Shown here: positions 24,177-34,446 of the stretch, piece after piece
Layout of the letters: every line of letters starts with the position of its first letter
Numbering within the stretch: position 1 is the first letter of the stretch
Translations under genes and position numbers: made by a program
The notes under the pieces: generated by a model
Database searches by the model: none
The model's input: only the letters and a program-made list of their open reading frames with translations
What the model was told of the DNA's origin: nothing
DNA from: Pseudarthrobacter siccitolerans
Lineage (GTDB): Bacteria > Actinomycetota > Actinomycetes > Actinomycetales > Micrococcaceae
Assembly: GCF_030823375.1 (NCBI RefSeq)
Contig: NZ_JAUSXB010000001.1
Location: 3,410,001 to 3,474,000 of the forward strand
Length of the DNA stretch: 64,000 bases
Reading direction: 5' to 3'

Positions 24177-25535
24177 CTAGCGGCCGGTGCCGCCGTACAC
24201 CGTGGCTTCACTTTCGCTGTCCAGCTCAAAGGCCCGGTGGATTACCCGCACGGCCTCGTCCAGCAGGTCGGCGTGGGTAACAACCGAGATGCGGATCTCC
24301 GAGGTGGAGATCATGTTGATGTTGATGCCGGCGCCCGAGAGTGCCTTGAAGAACGTGGCGGAGACGCCGGGGTGGGAGCGCATGCCGGCACCGATCAGGG
24401 ACAGCTTGCCGATCTGTTCGTTGTACTCGATGGTCTCGAAGCCGATCTGGTCCTGGGCTGCATGCAGCGCTGCCAGGGCGTCGGCGCCTTCAACGATGGG
24501 CAGCGTGAAGGAGATGTCCGTCCGGCCGGTGCCGTGGGTGGACACGTTCTGCACAATCATGTCGATGTTCGAGTGCGCATCGGCAATGACCTGGAAGATG
24601 GCGGCAGCCTTGCCGGGAATGTCCGGAACACCAACAACGGTGACCTTGGCTTCGGAACGGTCGTGCGCGACGCCGGAGATGATTGGCTGCTCCAAGGCAA
24701 CTCCCTCTTGTGTGGTGATCTTGTCTTCGGCGCTGGGGATGACCCAGGTGCCTTCATGCTGGCTGAATGACGAGCGGACGTGCAGCGGCACGCCGAACCT
24801 GCGCGCGTACTCGACGCAGCGAAGGTGCAGGATCTTGGCTCCTGAGGCTGCGAGTTCAAGCATTTCCTCGCTGGAGATCGTGTCGATCTTCTGGGCCGAG
24901 GGCACCACGCGCGGATCCGCGGTGTAGATACCGTCCACGTCGGTGTAGATTTCGCAGACATCGGCCTCGAGGGCCGCTGCCAGCGCCACAGCCGTGGTGT
25001 CGGAACCGCCGCGGCCAAGGGTGGTGATCTCGTTCGTGGCGCGGCTCATGCCTTGGAAACCCGCCACGATGGCGATGTTTCCCTTATCGAGCGCGGTGCG
25101 GATCCGGTGGGGGTCGACGTCGATGATCCGGGCCTTGCCGTGGATGCCGTCGGTGATCATGCCGGCCTGGGAACCGGTAAAGGACTGGGCAGAGGCGCCC
25201 AGCTTGTTGATGGCCATGGCCAGGAGTGCCATGGAGATGCGCTCACCGGCGGACAGCAGCATGTCCATTTCGCGGGCAGGGGCGGAGTCGGTCACCTGGG
25301 CAGCGAGGTCCAGGAGTTCGTCAGTGGTGTCGCCCATGGCAGAGACCACAACGACTACTTCATTGCCGGCAGCATGGGCGTCCACAACGCGTGCAGCCAC
25401 CCGCTTGACGCCATTGGCGTCCGCCACCGAGGACCCGCCAAATTTCTGCACGATGAGCTGTTTGGTCACGGCGCCGCCGGCGGGCAGCCCCTGCGGCTGC
25501 GTTGCGTTGTGCACTTCGGTAGTGGGCGTACTCAT
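24177..25535 (-). CDS. lysC: aspartate kinase (aspartokinase)
   Basis: The 452-residue enzyme phosphorylates aspartate, the first step towards lysine, methionine and threonine. [16 protein letters not shown] begins the kinase domain at about residue 27. [27 protein letters not shown] and [15 protein letters not shown] complete the catalytic half, and two ACT domains (about 290-440) bind feedback inhibitors. The ATG at 25535 has AAAGG seven bases upstream, although it adds about 25 residues relative to the family. Inside the gene a good ribosome-binding site precedes an in-frame TTG (24695) where a beta subunit would begin, as in Corynebacterium. No asd gene follows. Confidence 0.93.
   Translation of the reverse strand: MSTPTTEVHNATQPQGLPAGGAVTKQLIVQKFGGSSVADANGVKRVAARVVDAHAAGNEVVVVVSAMGDTTDELLDLAAQVTDSAPAREMDMLLSAGERISMALLAMAINKLGASAQSFTGSQAGMITDGIHGKARIIDVDPHRIRTALDKGNIAIVAGFQGMSRATNEITTLGRGGSDTTAVALAAALEADVCEIYTDVDGIYTADPRVVPSAQKIDTISSEEMLELAASGAKILHLRCVEYARRFGVPLHVRSSFSQHEGTWVIPSAEDKITTQEGVALEQPIISGVAHDRSEAKVTVVGVPDIPGKAAAIFQVIADAHSNIDMIVQNVSTHGTGRTDISFTLPIVEGADALAALHAAQDQIGFETIEYNEQIGKLSLIGAGMRSHPGVSATFFKALSGAGININMISTSEIRISVVTHADLLDEAVRVIHRAFELDSESEATVYGGTGR
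24693..24708 (-). promoter_or_regulatory. internal ribosome-binding site and TTG start for lysC beta subunit
   Basis: On the minus strand AGAGGGAG (24708-24701), a five-base spacer and TTG (24695-24693) lie in frame within lysC at residue 281. Translation from here would give a 172-residue protein beginning (M)[16 protein letters not shown] and containing only the two ACT domains. The position and length match the separately translated beta subunit of corynebacterial aspartokinase. Confidence 0.65.
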
Positions 25536-25779
25536 GCGCGAACCTTTACTGGATCAATTTGGAGTCCGGCCAGGCAGCCGTAATGCTGTGTGGCCCTGAC
25601 CCGGGGGAACTAGCGCCATTGTTGGCGCGACTTCTTCGCACCAGTTTATCGCCGCCCACGGCCAGGGGTTGAATTGTGACCGAATATCAGCCCGCAGGGC
25701 GCCTGCCGTCACGCTCTGCGGGCGTACGCTCAAAACCGTCAGCATGCATCACAAACTGTGGGGGACAGGTGCGCAATAC

Positions 25780-26745
25780 ATGGCAATGATTTCTGAGTTA
25801 CCGGACGGTGTGGCCGGGCGGGAGCCCGGCGGCGGCATCACGGCCCGGGCGGTGACCCGCAGCTTCGGCGCGGTGCGCGCCGTTGAGCATATGGACTTCC
25901 ACGCACCGGCGGGCAAAGTGACAGCCCTGATCGGCCCGAACGGGGCCGGCAAAACAACGCTGCTGCTGATGCTGGCTTCGTTGCTGGCACCGGACGAGGG
26001 CAGCATCAGTGTGGGCGGTCTCGATCCGCGCCGGGACCGGGCGGCAGTGCGCCGCCGGCTGGGCTGGATGCCGGACACCCTGGGAGTGTGGGAGTCGCTG
26101 ACGGCACGGGAAGTCCTCACCCAGATGGCCCGCTTCTACCGGCTTCCCGCCCAGGGCATCGGGCAGCGCGTTGCGGAGCTGCTTGAACGGGTCCGGCTGG
26201 ACGACCTTGCCGACCAGCCGGCGCGGGTGCTCTCGCGCGGGCAGCAGCAGCGGCTTAGCCTTGCGCGGGCCCTCATCCACGACCCTTCCGTCCTTTTGCT
26301 CGACGAGCCGGCATCGGGCCTGGACCCCGGCTCCCGGGTGGAGCTTCGGCTGATGCTGCGGCAATTGGCGGCCGAGGGCAAGGCAGTGGTGGTTTCGTCC
26401 CACGTGCTCAGCGAACTTGATGAAATTGCCGACGGCGCGGTGTTCGTCAACAGGGGCCGTACCGTCAGGCAGCAGACCACTGAGCAGGCTGCCGCCGCCG
26501 GGCGGAGGTATGCCGTTACCGCTTCGGACATGGCGGCACTCGCTGCCAAACTCACCGGACTTGGCCTGGCGTTCCGCCTCGAGGACGGACGCCGTCCGGC
26601 TGTCAGCCTGATGCTCGGCGACGACAGCGATGCCGAACGGCTGCTGCGTGAGCTGGTGATGGCCGGCGTCGGGGTTAATTCCTTTGCCCCTGCAACAGGC
26701 GCCCTTGAAGAGACGTACATGAGCCTCGAAGGGGAGCAGGAATGA
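25780..26745 (+). CDS. ABC transporter ATP-binding protein (ABC-2 type exporter)
   Basis: This ATPase has about 321 residues. Walker A is IGPNGAGKTT, the signature is LSRGQQQRLSLARAL (Arg in place of the usual first Gly), Walker B is VLLLDEPASGLD and the switch His follows in VVSSHVLSELDEI. A C-terminal extension of about 90 residues is typical of CcmA/DrrA-type exporter ATPases. ATG 25780 is chosen for the GGGGGACAGG ten bases upstream; ATGs at 25744 and 25786 are also in frame. It overlaps the permease gene by 4 bases (ATGA), and a third membrane protein follows, so the three probably form one exporter. Substrate unknown. Confidence 0.88.
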   Translation: MAMISELPDGVAGREPGGGITARAVTRSFGAVRAVEHMDFHAPAGKVTALIGPNGAGKTTLLLMLASLLAPDEGSISVGGLDPRRDRAAVRRRLGWMPDTLGVWESLTAREVLTQMARFYRLPAQGIGQRVAELLERVRLDDLADQPARVLSRGQQQRLSLARALIHDPSVLLLDEPASGLDPGSRVELRLMLRQLAAEGKAVVVSSHVLSELDEIADGAVFVNRGRTVRQQTTEQAAAAGRRYAVTASDMAALAAKLTGLGLAFRLEDGRRPAVSLMLGDDSDAERLLRELVMAGVGVNSFAPATGALEETYMSLEGEQE

Positions 26746-27872
26746 GCCACGTGACAGAGAACCGGCAAGACAGAGCCGGCAGGACAACTGGCGGCTACCT
26801 GCCCGGTATCCGGGACGTGGTGGTGCTTGAGCTCAAGCAGCGGCTGCGGTCCCGTGGCTGGTACATCATGCTGGCCATCTGGTTTGTCCTGACGGGCCTG
26901 GTGACCTGGCTGACGTGGGCCAGCTGGAATGCTTCCCAGGAGGCGCAGCGCGCCTATTCCGGTTACGTGGCGCCTCCGGAGACCGGGCCGGGGTCCATGA
27001 TCTTTGAGGTGGTCCTGGCCTTTGTCCTGCTCTTTGCCTTGCTGGTTGCCCCGGCGCTGTCCGCAAACGCCGTCAACGGTGACCGGGCCGGCGGCACGCT
27101 GGCCATCCTCCAGGTAACGCTGCTGCAGCCCGGCCAGATCCTGTGGGGCAAATTCGTTGCGGCCTGGGCGGCGGCCCTGGCCTTCCTGGTGGCCAGCACG
27201 CCGTTCCTGGTGATCGGCGTGGCACTGGGCGGCATGACCCCGGGGCACGTGCTGGTGGCGTTGCTGATGCTTGCGCTTGAGGTGGGGGTTGTCTGCGCCG
27301 TCGGTGTTGGCATTTCCGCGCTCGCCGGGCGGCCGCTGTTCTCGATAGTGGTCACGTACCTGGCCGTGGCTGCGCTTGCGGTGGGCACCCTGATCGCCTT
27401 TGGGCTGGGAACCGGGCTTACCCAGGGCACCATCATGGCAAACCAGCCGCAATACCGCGCGTATGAGCAGCTCAGCAGCGGGCCGGCGGAGCCGCAGTAC
27501 ACGTGTTCTGGACCGCTGCAGGAGCAGAGGGTGATGCGGACCGAACGGGTTGCCTGGCTGCTGGCCATGAACCCTTACGTCGTGGTCGCTGACGCGATCC
27601 CCTACCCCGACCGGGCCGGCCAACAGGGGTTCCGCTCTGTAGGAGCAATTGAAAGTATCAGTCAGGGAGCGCGCTACGCACTTGCCGGTCCTGAAGGTAC
27701 TTATCCGTGTGCCAACGGGGAGGTCAAGCCGCAGTATCTGGCGCAGTCAACACCGATGTGGCCGCTGGGGCTGGGCCTGCAGCTTTTGGTGGCGGCGCTC
27801 CTCATGTGGCTGGGTTGGCGGGCCCTCCGCACCCCCGCCCACAGACTGGCGCGCGGAACCCGCATAGCCTAG
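26742..27872 (+). CDS. ABC-2 type transporter permease
   Basis: The 376-residue membrane protein has about six hydrophobic segments. The first follows SRGWYIMLAIWFVLTGLVTW (about residue 35), and a paired group lies around 90-240 (FEVVLAFVLLFALLVAPALS, AGTLAILQVTLLQPGQILWGKF). The latter resembles the conserved amphipathic stretch of ABC-2 permeases. A soluble extracytoplasmic region lies between about 240 and 335 before the last helix. It is translationally coupled to the ATPase gene and is probably the membrane half of the same exporter. Confidence 0.82.
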   Translation: MSHVTENRQDRAGRTTGGYLPGIRDVVVLELKQRLRSRGWYIMLAIWFVLTGLVTWLTWASWNASQEAQRAYSGYVAPPETGPGSMIFEVVLAFVLLFALLVAPALSANAVNGDRAGGTLAILQVTLLQPGQILWGKFVAAWAAALAFLVASTPFLVIGVALGGMTPGHVLVALLMLALEVGVVCAVGVGISALAGRPLFSIVVTYLAVAALAVGTLIAFGLGTGLTQGTIMANQPQYRAYEQLSSGPAEPQYTCSGPLQEQRVMRTERVAWLLAMNPYVVVADAIPYPDRAGQQGFRSVGAIESISQGARYALAGPEGTYPCANGEVKPQYLAQSTPMWPLGLGLQLLVAALLMWLGWRALRTPAHRLARGTRIA

Positions 27873-27958
27873 TTCCTCCTGTGGACAGGCCCGGTGCCGT
27901 GGGCCACGATGGACTGATCAGCCCGCGGGCTGGGCCTGTTTCCGGAGGGGCTTGAACT

Positions 27959-29038
27959 GTGGCTGGTGACGAACGGCAGGATGGAAGCCGGCGGGGCGAA
28001 GAACCCGTGTACGAAGTCATTGGGGCAGGCCGGCTGAATCCTCCTGCGGCTGAGGACGAGGACGGCCTGCCCGGCGGCCCGGGCGCCGCCCGGGTGATCC
28101 TTGGCCAGGCCCTGCTGGACATCGCCGGGTCCTTCCGGTCAGGACGGTTCTGGTGCCAGGGGGCCATGATTCTCCTGGCATCCCTGGGCGCTGCGCTGTT
28201 GACGGTGGTGTTGGCGACAGGAGGTAATGTACCGCCTGATGCCTTCGGAGGCGCGTACATTCTGACGGCGGCTGTGCTGGTTGTGGTTTCCTGCGTGCTG
28301 GCCCTCCGGTGGGGACGCCATCCGGGCATAACGGAGGAAGGACGGAAACGTCCGGGAGCCGGACCGTTCCTGCACTGGACCGTAGCCTGTGGCCGGGGTG
28401 CCGCCTTTGCCGCGCTGTCCGCATTCTTCCTGCTTGGCCTGGCCCTGGCAACGAAGTCGTCACCCGCCTTGGCCGGAGTCGCGGCAGGCCTGGCCCTTCT
28501 GGAGTTCCTGGTTTTTGGCGCGATCGGGGCGGGCACCTTGTGGTGGTTCAGCAAGAACACGGGACGGGTGGTCGCGTGGAGTGCGTCCCTCCTGCTCCTG
28601 GCAGGAAATGTGCTTGCTGTTGCGCTGCTGCTTCCCGCCGTTCGGACCTCCGAGCACGTCCTTGTGGCGGTCAACATCGAACGCGATGACTCCGGGTGGT
28701 TGCTGTCGTGGCAATGCCTGCCCGAGCTGCGGGGCTCAGCTGAGGTCTATCACAGCGAGCGGATCGCCTGGATCGCTGCAACCAACCCGCTGGTCCTGTT
28801 CACCGTCCTTGCCGCTGAATCCGCTCCCCAGGATGACGCGCTGGCGTGGCTTCCGCGGGAGATGCAAAACGCGGCTGACGGCTCCCAGGTTCCCTGTGTG
28901 GAGGGCCAGGAACGCGACCGCACAGCAGTGGAATCACCCCTGGCAGCGGTCGGTATCGCCCTGCAACTGGCCGTAGGCGGGGTGTTCCTCGCCGGCGGTT
29001 CCATAGCTGCCAGGCACAAAGCCGCCTCAGGGCGATAA
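27959..29038 (+). CDS. second membrane subunit of the ABC exporter operon (putative)
   Basis: The 359-residue protein starts at a GTG with a strong GGAGGGG site. About six hydrophobic segments are visible (for example MILLASLGAALLTVVL, YILTAAVLVVVSCVLAL, LSAFFLLGLALATK, LLLLAGNVLAVALLLPAV), and it has the same order as the preceding permease, with a late soluble loop holding SERIAWIAATNPLVLF. The permease has a matching ERVAWLLAMNPYVVV, so the two are probably related and may form a heterodimer. The extreme 3' end overlaps the convergent GNAT gene by 12 bases. Confidence 0.7.
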   Translation: MAGDERQDGSRRGEEPVYEVIGAGRLNPPAAEDEDGLPGGPGAARVILGQALLDIAGSFRSGRFWCQGAMILLASLGAALLTVVLATGGNVPPDAFGGAYILTAAVLVVVSCVLALRWGRHPGITEEGRKRPGAGPFLHWTVACGRGAAFAALSAFFLLGLALATKSSPALAGVAAGLALLEFLVFGAIGAGTLWWFSKNTGRVVAWSASLLLLAGNVLAVALLLPAVRTSEHVLVAVNIERDDSGWLLSWQCLPELRGSAEVYHSERIAWIAATNPLVLFTVLAAESAPQDDALAWLPREMQNAADGSQVPCVEGQERDRTAVESPLAAVGIALQLAVGGVFLAGGSIAARHKAASGR

Positions 29039-29623
29039 GTTCGGACGGTTTAGCCGAAACGTCAGCAAGGGGAGGCCTTTGCCCGCTCGTTCCCCGTCTG
29101 CGGGGAGAACCGGGTCACTCTGGAACCCGAGACTCCGGAGAAGCCGGAGGGACGGAGTGTTCGGTTCATAGACTGCCGCTGCAACCGTGTTGATCCCGCA
29201 CTGCGTGAAGAGCCACGTCACCAGGGCAGCGGCAGCTTCACGTGCGTAACCGTGGTGGTGGTAATCGGGGTGCAGGACATAGGCCAGGGCAGCATGTCCG
29301 GCGGGATGTTTTCCGGGGGCGAGTACCCCCGGACCTGAGACCGCTGCGCTGTTCCAGGTGCGCGCATCCCCGATGACGTTTCCCGATTGCCGCAGGGTGA
29401 TGGCCCAGCAGTAGTTGAACCAGGTGCCGGTGGATGCTTCGGCCAGGGCCAGGAGCTCCGTCAGCCTTTCCCTGTTGGCATCAACGGAGAGTGGTTCGTG
29501 GGAGAGGTACCGGGTGGCAGCGGGATTGCTCCGGTAGCTGTGGATGGCGGCCTCGTCCGAGCCCCTGATCAGCCGCAGGACAAGCCGCTCGGTGAGCAGC
29601 GGCATGATCTCGCGCGGAGGCAT
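29027..29623 (-). CDS. GNAT family N-acetyltransferase (RimJ-like)
   Basis: This 198-residue protein has the layout of the RimJ/RimL branch: TERLVLRLIRGSDEAAIHSYR at the start, WAITLRQSGNVIGDARTW in the middle, and the acetyl-CoA-binding region LAYVLHPDYHHHGYAREAAAAL followed by YEPNTPSLRLLRSLGF. Members acetylate N-termini or small amines; the substrate is unknown. ATG 29623 is used, with 29605 (MPLLTERL) as an equally good alternative because the domain starts there. It follows recR by 14 bases on the same strand and its tail overlaps the convergent membrane-protein gene. Confidence 0.83.
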   Translation of the reverse strand: MPPREIMPLLTERLVLRLIRGSDEAAIHSYRSNPAATRYLSHEPLSVDANRERLTELLALAEASTGTWFNYCWAITLRQSGNVIGDARTWNSAAVSGPGVLAPGKHPAGHAALAYVLHPDYHHHGYAREAAAALVTWLFTQCGINTVAAAVYEPNTPSLRLLRSLGFQSDPVLPADGERAGKGLPLLTFRLNRPNLSP

Positions 29624-29637
29624 TCTTTTTACCCAGC

Positions 29638-30237
29638 TCAGGTGAGGGCGTTGCGGCGGCCCTCGAAGGCCCGCCCCAGCGTGACCTCGTCCGCATACTC
29701 CAGATCGCCGCCAACCGGAAGTCCGGACGCGAGCCGGGTCACGGCGATCCCGATGGTCTTCAACATCCTGGCAAGGTAGGTAGCCGTTGCCTCTCCCTCC
29801 AGGTTGGGATCGGTGGCGATGATCACTTCCTGGATGGCGCCGTCGTTCAGCCGGGTCAGGAGCTCGCGGATCCGCAGCTGCTCCGGACCGATGCCGGCGA
29901 TCGGGTTAATGGCTCCGCCCAGTACGTGGTACCGGCCCCGGAACGACCGGGTGCGCTCCACCGCGAGAACATCCTTGGATTCCTCCACCACGCAGATCAC
30001 TGCGGGATCACGCCGGGGGTCACGGCAGATGTTGCAGAGTTCCTGCTCCGTGACGTTGCCGCAGACGGTGCAGAATTTGACCCGTTCCTTCACGGTGGTG
30101 ATGGCTTCCACCAGCCGCTTCATGTCCTGCGGGTCCGCTTCAAGGATGTGGAACGCCAGCCGCTGTGCGGATTTGGGGCCCACGCCGGGAAGGCGTCCGA
30201 GCTCGTCAATCAGCTCCTGGACAGCACCTTCGTACAC
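29638..30237 (-). CDS. recR: recombination mediator RecR
   Basis: The 199-residue protein works with RecF/RecO to load RecA on gapped DNA. It shows the N-terminal helix-hairpin-helix ([24 protein letters not shown]), the four-Cys zinc finger ([16 protein letters not shown], about 57-72) and the Toprim domain ([28 protein letters not shown], about 80 onward). It has the standard length with nothing missing. It follows dnaX by 32 bases. The ybaB/ebfC gene that separates dnaX and recR in many bacteria is absent from this position. Confidence 0.96.
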   Translation of the reverse strand: MYEGAVQELIDELGRLPGVGPKSAQRLAFHILEADPQDMKRLVEAITTVKERVKFCTVCGNVTEQELCNICRDPRRDPAVICVVEESKDVLAVERTRSFRGRYHVLGGAINPIAGIGPEQLRIRELLTRLNDGAIQEVIIATDPNLEGEATATYLARMLKTIGIAVTRLASGLPVGGDLEYADEVTLGRAFEGRRNALT

Positions 30238-30269
30238 GTTTTCCTCTTTAGCTAGGGGCGGATAGTTGA

Positions 30270-33200
30270 TCAGTAGCGCGGCGGCACGGGGCTGCCGTCG
30301 AGGGAACGTTCCTCGATCAGCTTTCCGCCGAGGATACGTTCCACCGCGGCACGGCCGAAGACACCGGATGCCTCAATGGTCTCATCGTCGGGGCTCGGGA
30401 TGTCCTGGACGTAGGTGGCTGAGGCCGGGATGGCCCGCGCCGGGGCTTTTGCCCGGCCTGCCTCGGCCTCGGGGCTGTTGGACAGACGCTGGTAAAGGCT
30501 CTGCCGTGTGCCTGTTGGGGCAGGGGACACCACCGGAGCAGGCGAGGCCACGGGTACAGCCGGCGCTAGCGCGGCAGCGGGAGCCGGCCGCGCCGCCGGA
30601 ACCGGCGCGGTGGCGGGAGCGGCTGAGGCCATGGCGAACTCCCGAGACGGTTCCGGCGCAGATCCGGAAGGACCTGGGCTTGAGAGGCCTGGGTTTGAGC
30701 GATCCGGGCTGGAGGGAGCTGAACCGGGGGTAGCCATATTCATGCTGCCAGGAACGGAGGGCACGGGTTCCATGCGCTGGCGTGCCGCCTGGGCCGTCGA
30801 AGGTGCAGGTGCTGCCAGGCCCCACTCGGCGTCTACAGCGGCGGCCGCGCCGGTGACCGGTATCGACGGGGGAATCTGCGCAACAGCCGGCTCGTAGTGG
30901 TGGGTTGGAGCGGCGGCAGCAGGTTCCTTGTCCGGAAGGCTGGCAGCCGGCGCTTTGCCCAGGTTGCTGTCCTCACCGATCACCCAGACGCCCGGCGCCT
31001 GCTCTACAGCACGGGTCCAAGGGTCGTGCGATGTATCTCCGGCAGGTGCAGGCTTGGCGGACAAGGGTCCGGTGCTTGCCGGGGTCCCGCTGTTTGCCCG
31101 GGTTCCGGGCCGGGTACCCGGCAGGTCTCCAGCGGCTGAGGCGGCAGCTGGACCGGCTGCCCCGGGGTCTTCGCCGCTGCGCTCGCTGGCCCCGCCAGTC
31201 CCGCCAGCCCTGGCGGTACGTGCTTCCGGACGCCCCGAAGGGTCCCAGTCCATGGGAGGCTCTTCATCCAGCGGGGGAGCGTCTTCGTCCCGGGGCGGAC
31301 CCCAGTCGTCATCCGAGTACGAGTAGTCACCGGCAGTGCTGTAAGGATCGGCCTGAGCCGAAGAGACCTGGGCCGAAGGAACCTGGGCCGAAGGGGCGGC
31401 GGGAGGGGCTGCCGCAGCGCGTGCTGGCGGGACGGCAGAAGAGGCCGCCGCAGCCTGGGGCGAAGGGGCGGCGGGAGGGGCTGCTGTCGGTTCAGCCGAA
31501 TCAAGCTGAGCCGACGGGACCGGGGCAGGGGCAGGGGCCGGTTGAGCCTGGGAAGGGCGGTTGACTGGTTCAGGCTGAGCCGGGAACTCACCGGCGGCAG
31601 AGGCACGCTGGACCTTGCCCCCTTGGGGTAGTCCGGCTGCTGGCGCGGCAGTACGCCCGGCGGGGGCGTCGGCCTCAACGCTTCCCGGAGTCGACCCCTG
31701 GCCTGTCCCCGACGACGCGGGGGATGTTGTGGCCGCCTCGGCTGGCGGGGACGACGGCGCGGGGGCCAGTCCCCAGGCAACGTCAGCTGACGTTGCCGGG
31801 GCGGGCCGGCTAGCGGGTGCTTTTGGGTTTGGTTCAGAGCTCGCCCGGTCGCCGCCGGCCACCGCGGTGATCTGGCAGTCGATACCCATAGTCTTGTGGA
31901 TTGCCTGCCGCAGGTTTTCCGAATGGTCTGCCCGGCCGAAGGCGCCCGCGAGTCCGGACGTGGTGAACGAAAGAGTAAGTGTGTGTCCGTCGAAGGCGCT
32001 CACTTGGGCATTGGGCTCAACGAGTGCCCAGGTGCTGCGCTTGATCCTCGTCAGTGTCTGCAGGACGTCCGGCCACGCGCGGCGCAGCACTTCGACGTCG
32101 CCCATAGCTGCCGGCGGAGCGCCGGGAACGGAGGCAGCCGGACCCGCAGGCGCCGTCCCGGGTTGAGCAGGCCCAGCGGGAGCTGTTCGGGAATCAGAGT
32201 GCGCAGTTGGGGTGGGCTCCGGCAGCACGTCAGGAGCGTTCCGGGCATCGGGTCCTGCAGCCTGCGTAGTGCCGGTTGACCGTGCCCCCTGAGTTTGGCC
32301 CCCTGCAGGAGCTGCGGTTCCGGGGTCTGCTGTAGGGGGAACTGCGCTGTTGGACACTGCGGCGGGGGCAGGCTCCGCGTTTGGGCGCGCACCAGCCGGG
32401 GCGGGGCGGGTCCCTGCCGGAGCCTCAACGGGCCAGTCGCTGGTGCTAACACGGGGCGGTGTCAGGGGAGCGCGGGTTCCGTCGTCCGTGGGAGCGGAAC
32501 CGGCGGCAGGCGTGGTTTCCGGGGCTGCTGCAGCAGCAGGCTCGTGCCGTGCAGGACCGGATACAGCAGGTTCGGCAGGCGCGGAGGCTGCGGGTACCGT
32601 TCGTGCCGGCTCCGCCCGGACGGAGCCGGGGCCGGATGCAGGGGGAGACACGTCGCCCGATGCTGGGGCCGGTGCGGCATTCCCACCAGCGGCGTCCTGA
32701 CCTGCCGGTGCAGGCTGGTGCCCCGCCACCACGGCGGCGGGAGTACCGACGTCGTTTCCGGCGTAATTGAGCCGGCGTTCCACGCGGTCAATCCGCGCTG
32801 CCATGCCGCGCTCGTTCTGCTCTGAACTGGGCAGCAGTATCCGGGCACACAGGAGCTCCAGGTGCAGCCGGGGGGAGGTAGCGCCAGTCATTTCGGTCAA
32901 TGCCGTATTGGTGACGTCTGCGGCGCGGGACAACTCGGCGCCGCCAAGGTTGTGGGCCTGGTTCTTCAGGCGCGCGATCTGGTCGGCAGGCATGCCGCGG
33001 AGGATGGTCTGCGCGCTTTCGGGCATGGCCTGGACAATGATGAGGTCGCGGAAGCGTTCCAGCAGGTCCTCGACGAACCGGCGCGGATCATGGCCGGTCT
33101 GGATGACCCGGTCCACGGCGCGGAAAACGGTGGCAGCGTCCGATGCGGCAACCGCCTCCACGACGTCATCCAGCAACGAAGCGTGAGTGTAGCCGAGGAG

Positions 33201-33929
33201 CGCAACGGCAAGTTCGTAGTCCAGGCCGTTGGGCCCGGCACCCGCCATCAGCTGGTCCAGGACAGAAAGAGAATCACGGACAGAACCGCCGCCGGCACGG
33301 ATCACCAGCGACAGTACTCCGGGCGCCACCGGGACATTCTCCTGGTTGCACAGAAGTTCCAGGTAGGCCATCAGCGGCTCGGGCGGCACCAACCGGAAGG
33401 GATAGTGGTGCGTCCGGGAGCGGATGGTGCCGATGACCTTGTCCGGCTCAGTGGTGGCGAAGATGAACTTGATGTGTTCCGGTGGTTCTTCGACGATCTT
33501 CAGCAGGGCGTTGAATCCGGCGGACGTCACCATGTGGGCTTCGTCGATGATGAAAATCTTGTAGCGGTCCCGCACGGGAGCGTAAGTGGCCCGCTCGCGC
33601 AGGTCCCGCGCGTCGTCCACGCCACCATGGCTGGCGGCGTCGATCTCGATGACGTCCAGCGAACCGGACCCGCCGCGGGCGAGCTCAACGCAGCTGGGGC
33701 AGGTGCCGCAAGGGGTATCCGTGGGGCCCTTGGCGCAGTTCAGGCAGCGCGCCAGAATTCGTGCTGAAGTGGTTTTTCCGCAGCCCCTGGGGCCGGAAAA
33801 CAGGTAAGCATGGTTAACGCGGTTTTTCCGCAAAGCCGTCATCAGCGGCTCGGTGACATGCTCCTGCCCGATAACGTCAGCGAACGAGTCTGGACGGTAT
33901 CTGCGGTAGAGGGCGGTAGTAACTGTCAC
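30270..33929 (-). CDS. dnaX: DNA polymerase III subunit gamma/tau
   Basis: This clamp-loader ATPase has 1219 residues. Walker A is GPRGCGKT (46-53), the zinc module uses Cys62, 65, 74, 77 and 80, and Walker B is FIIDEAH (about 126-132). A sensor-containing AAA+ region and the domain III helical collar extend to about residue 370. The rest, about 800 residues, is an extremely Pro/Ala/Ser-rich linker with a small folded part near 600-670 ([21 protein letters not shown]) that resembles the tau-type domain. A conserved tail (about 1130-1219) ends in [19 protein letters not shown]. The length is nearly twice that of E. coli tau. No slippery A-run was seen, so a separate gamma form is not indicated. 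SRP RNA lies directly upstream. Confidence 0.94.
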   Translation of the reverse strand: MTVTTALYRRYRPDSFADVIGQEHVTEPLMTALRKNRVNHAYLFSGPRGCGKTTSARILARCLNCAKGPTDTPCGTCPSCVELARGGSGSLDVIEIDAASHGGVDDARDLRERATYAPVRDRYKIFIIDEAHMVTSAGFNALLKIVEEPPEHIKFIFATTEPDKVIGTIRSRTHHYPFRLVPPEPLMAYLELLCNQENVPVAPGVLSLVIRAGGGSVRDSLSVLDQLMAGAGPNGLDYELAVALLGYTHASLLDDVVEAVAASDAATVFRAVDRVIQTGHDPRRFVEDLLERFRDLIIVQAMPESAQTILRGMPADQIARLKNQAHNLGGAELSRAADVTNTALTEMTGATSPRLHLELLCARILLPSSEQNERGMAARIDRVERRLNYAGNDVGTPAAVVAGHQPAPAGQDAAGGNAAPAPASGDVSPPASGPGSVRAEPARTVPAASAPAEPAVSGPARHEPAAAAAPETTPAAGSAPTDDGTRAPLTPPRVSTSDWPVEAPAGTRPAPAGARPNAEPAPAAVSNSAVPPTADPGTAAPAGGQTQGARSTGTTQAAGPDARNAPDVLPEPTPTAHSDSRTAPAGPAQPGTAPAGPAASVPGAPPAAMGDVEVLRRAWPDVLQTLTRIKRSTWALVEPNAQVSAFDGHTLTLSFTTSGLAGAFGRADHSENLRQAIHKTMGIDCQITAVAGGDRASSEPNPKAPASRPAPATSADVAWGLAPAPSSPPAEAATTSPASSGTGQGSTPGSVEADAPAGRTAAPAAGLPQGGKVQRASAAGEFPAQPEPVNRPSQAQPAPAPAPVPSAQLDSAEPTAAPPAAPSPQAAAASSAVPPARAAAAPPAAPSAQVPSAQVSSAQADPYSTAGDYSYSDDDWGPPRDEDAPPLDEEPPMDWDPSGRPEARTARAGGTGGASERSGEDPGAAGPAAASAAGDLPGTRPGTRANSGTPASTGPLSAKPAPAGDTSHDPWTRAVEQAPGVWVIGEDSNLGKAPAASLPDKEPAAAAPTHHYEPAVAQIPPSIPVTGAAAAVDAEWGLAAPAPSTAQAARQRMEPVPSVPGSMNMATPGSAPSSPDRSNPGLSSPGPSGSAPEPSREFAMASAAPATAPVPAARPAPAAALAPAVPVASPAPVVSPAPTGTRQSLYQRLSNSPEAEAGRAKAPARAIPASATYVQDIPSPDDETIEASGVFGRAAVERILGGKLIEERSLDGSPVPPRY

Positions 33930-33986
33930 AGAGAAAACCCTACCAATCCGGGCTGACAGTCTGCCGCCCTGTGGGGGAATAGTAAA

Positions 33987-34074
33987 GACCCCCCATGCAC
34001 CCGCCAGAGCCCATTTACCCTTGCTACCTTCCGGTCCTGGGGGAGTTCAACAGGATGACGCCACATGAGGGGCC
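33987..34074 (-). ncRNA. ffs: signal recognition particle RNA (small bacterial 4.5S type)
   Basis: On the minus strand the 88-nt segment carries the SRP signature CCAGGACCGGAAGGTAGCAA followed by GGGTAAATGGGC, which is the domain IV loop that binds Ffh. The ends pair (GGCCCCTCATG with CATGGGGGGTC), giving the long hairpin of the small SRP RNA class. The RNA lies 57 bases upstream of dnaX on the same strand, a placement common in Gram-positives. Exact ends are estimated from the pairing. Confidence 0.9.
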
Positions 34075-34095
34075 GCCAGTTACTTTACCCGAAGT

Positions 34096-34446
34096 TCAGG
34101 CACGACTCGAATCGGCCTCCCGAGAGCGCCAGCCCTCAACCTTCCAGCTCATCAGGGCAGGTTCCTCATAGGGGTGCGCGGCCCACAACGCCAGGACCAC
34201 GGCGTCAAGCAGCGGGCGTTCCACGATGCACTCAACCCGGTCCTCGGCCGCTTCCTCCGGAATGCCGACCCGCCCTTGGTATGGGTCGGCGCCGTCGCGT
34301 GGAGTGAAACGGCCTGTTCCCCGGGAGGTGAAGGAGCAGTGTGAGTAATTTCCAATCCGGCCCGCGCCGGCATCTCCAATTGCCTTCAGGACCCGTTCTG
34401 TGTGCGTGACTGGAACGTAAAACACCAGGTTGTGCAGTTCACTCAT
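34096..34446 (-). CDS. NIF3/YqfO-like single-domain protein
   Basis: The protein is about 116 residues and matches the insert domain of YqfO/NIF3-family proteins (PII/CutA-like fold): LVFYVPVTHTERVLKAIGDAGAG, IGNYSHCSFTSRGTGRF, VECIVERPLLDAVVLALWAAHPYEEPA. It lacks the two metal-binding NIF3 halves, so it is a stand-alone version of unknown function, perhaps a small trimeric sensor. ATG 34446 (MSELHNLVF) is used because the domain begins there; upstream ATGs at 34455 and 34491 are in frame. It lies just upstream of the SRP RNA on the same strand. Confidence 0.78.
   Translation of the reverse strand: MSELHNLVFYVPVTHTERVLKAIGDAGAGRIGNYSHCSFTSRGTGRFTPRDGADPYQGRVGIPEEAAEDRVECIVERPLLDAVVLALWAAHPYEEPALMSWKVEGWRSREADSSRA

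Noticed and set aside
30270..33929. programmed frameshift producing a short gamma subunit of DnaX
   Set aside because: I saw no A-rich slippery run near the end of the core domain.
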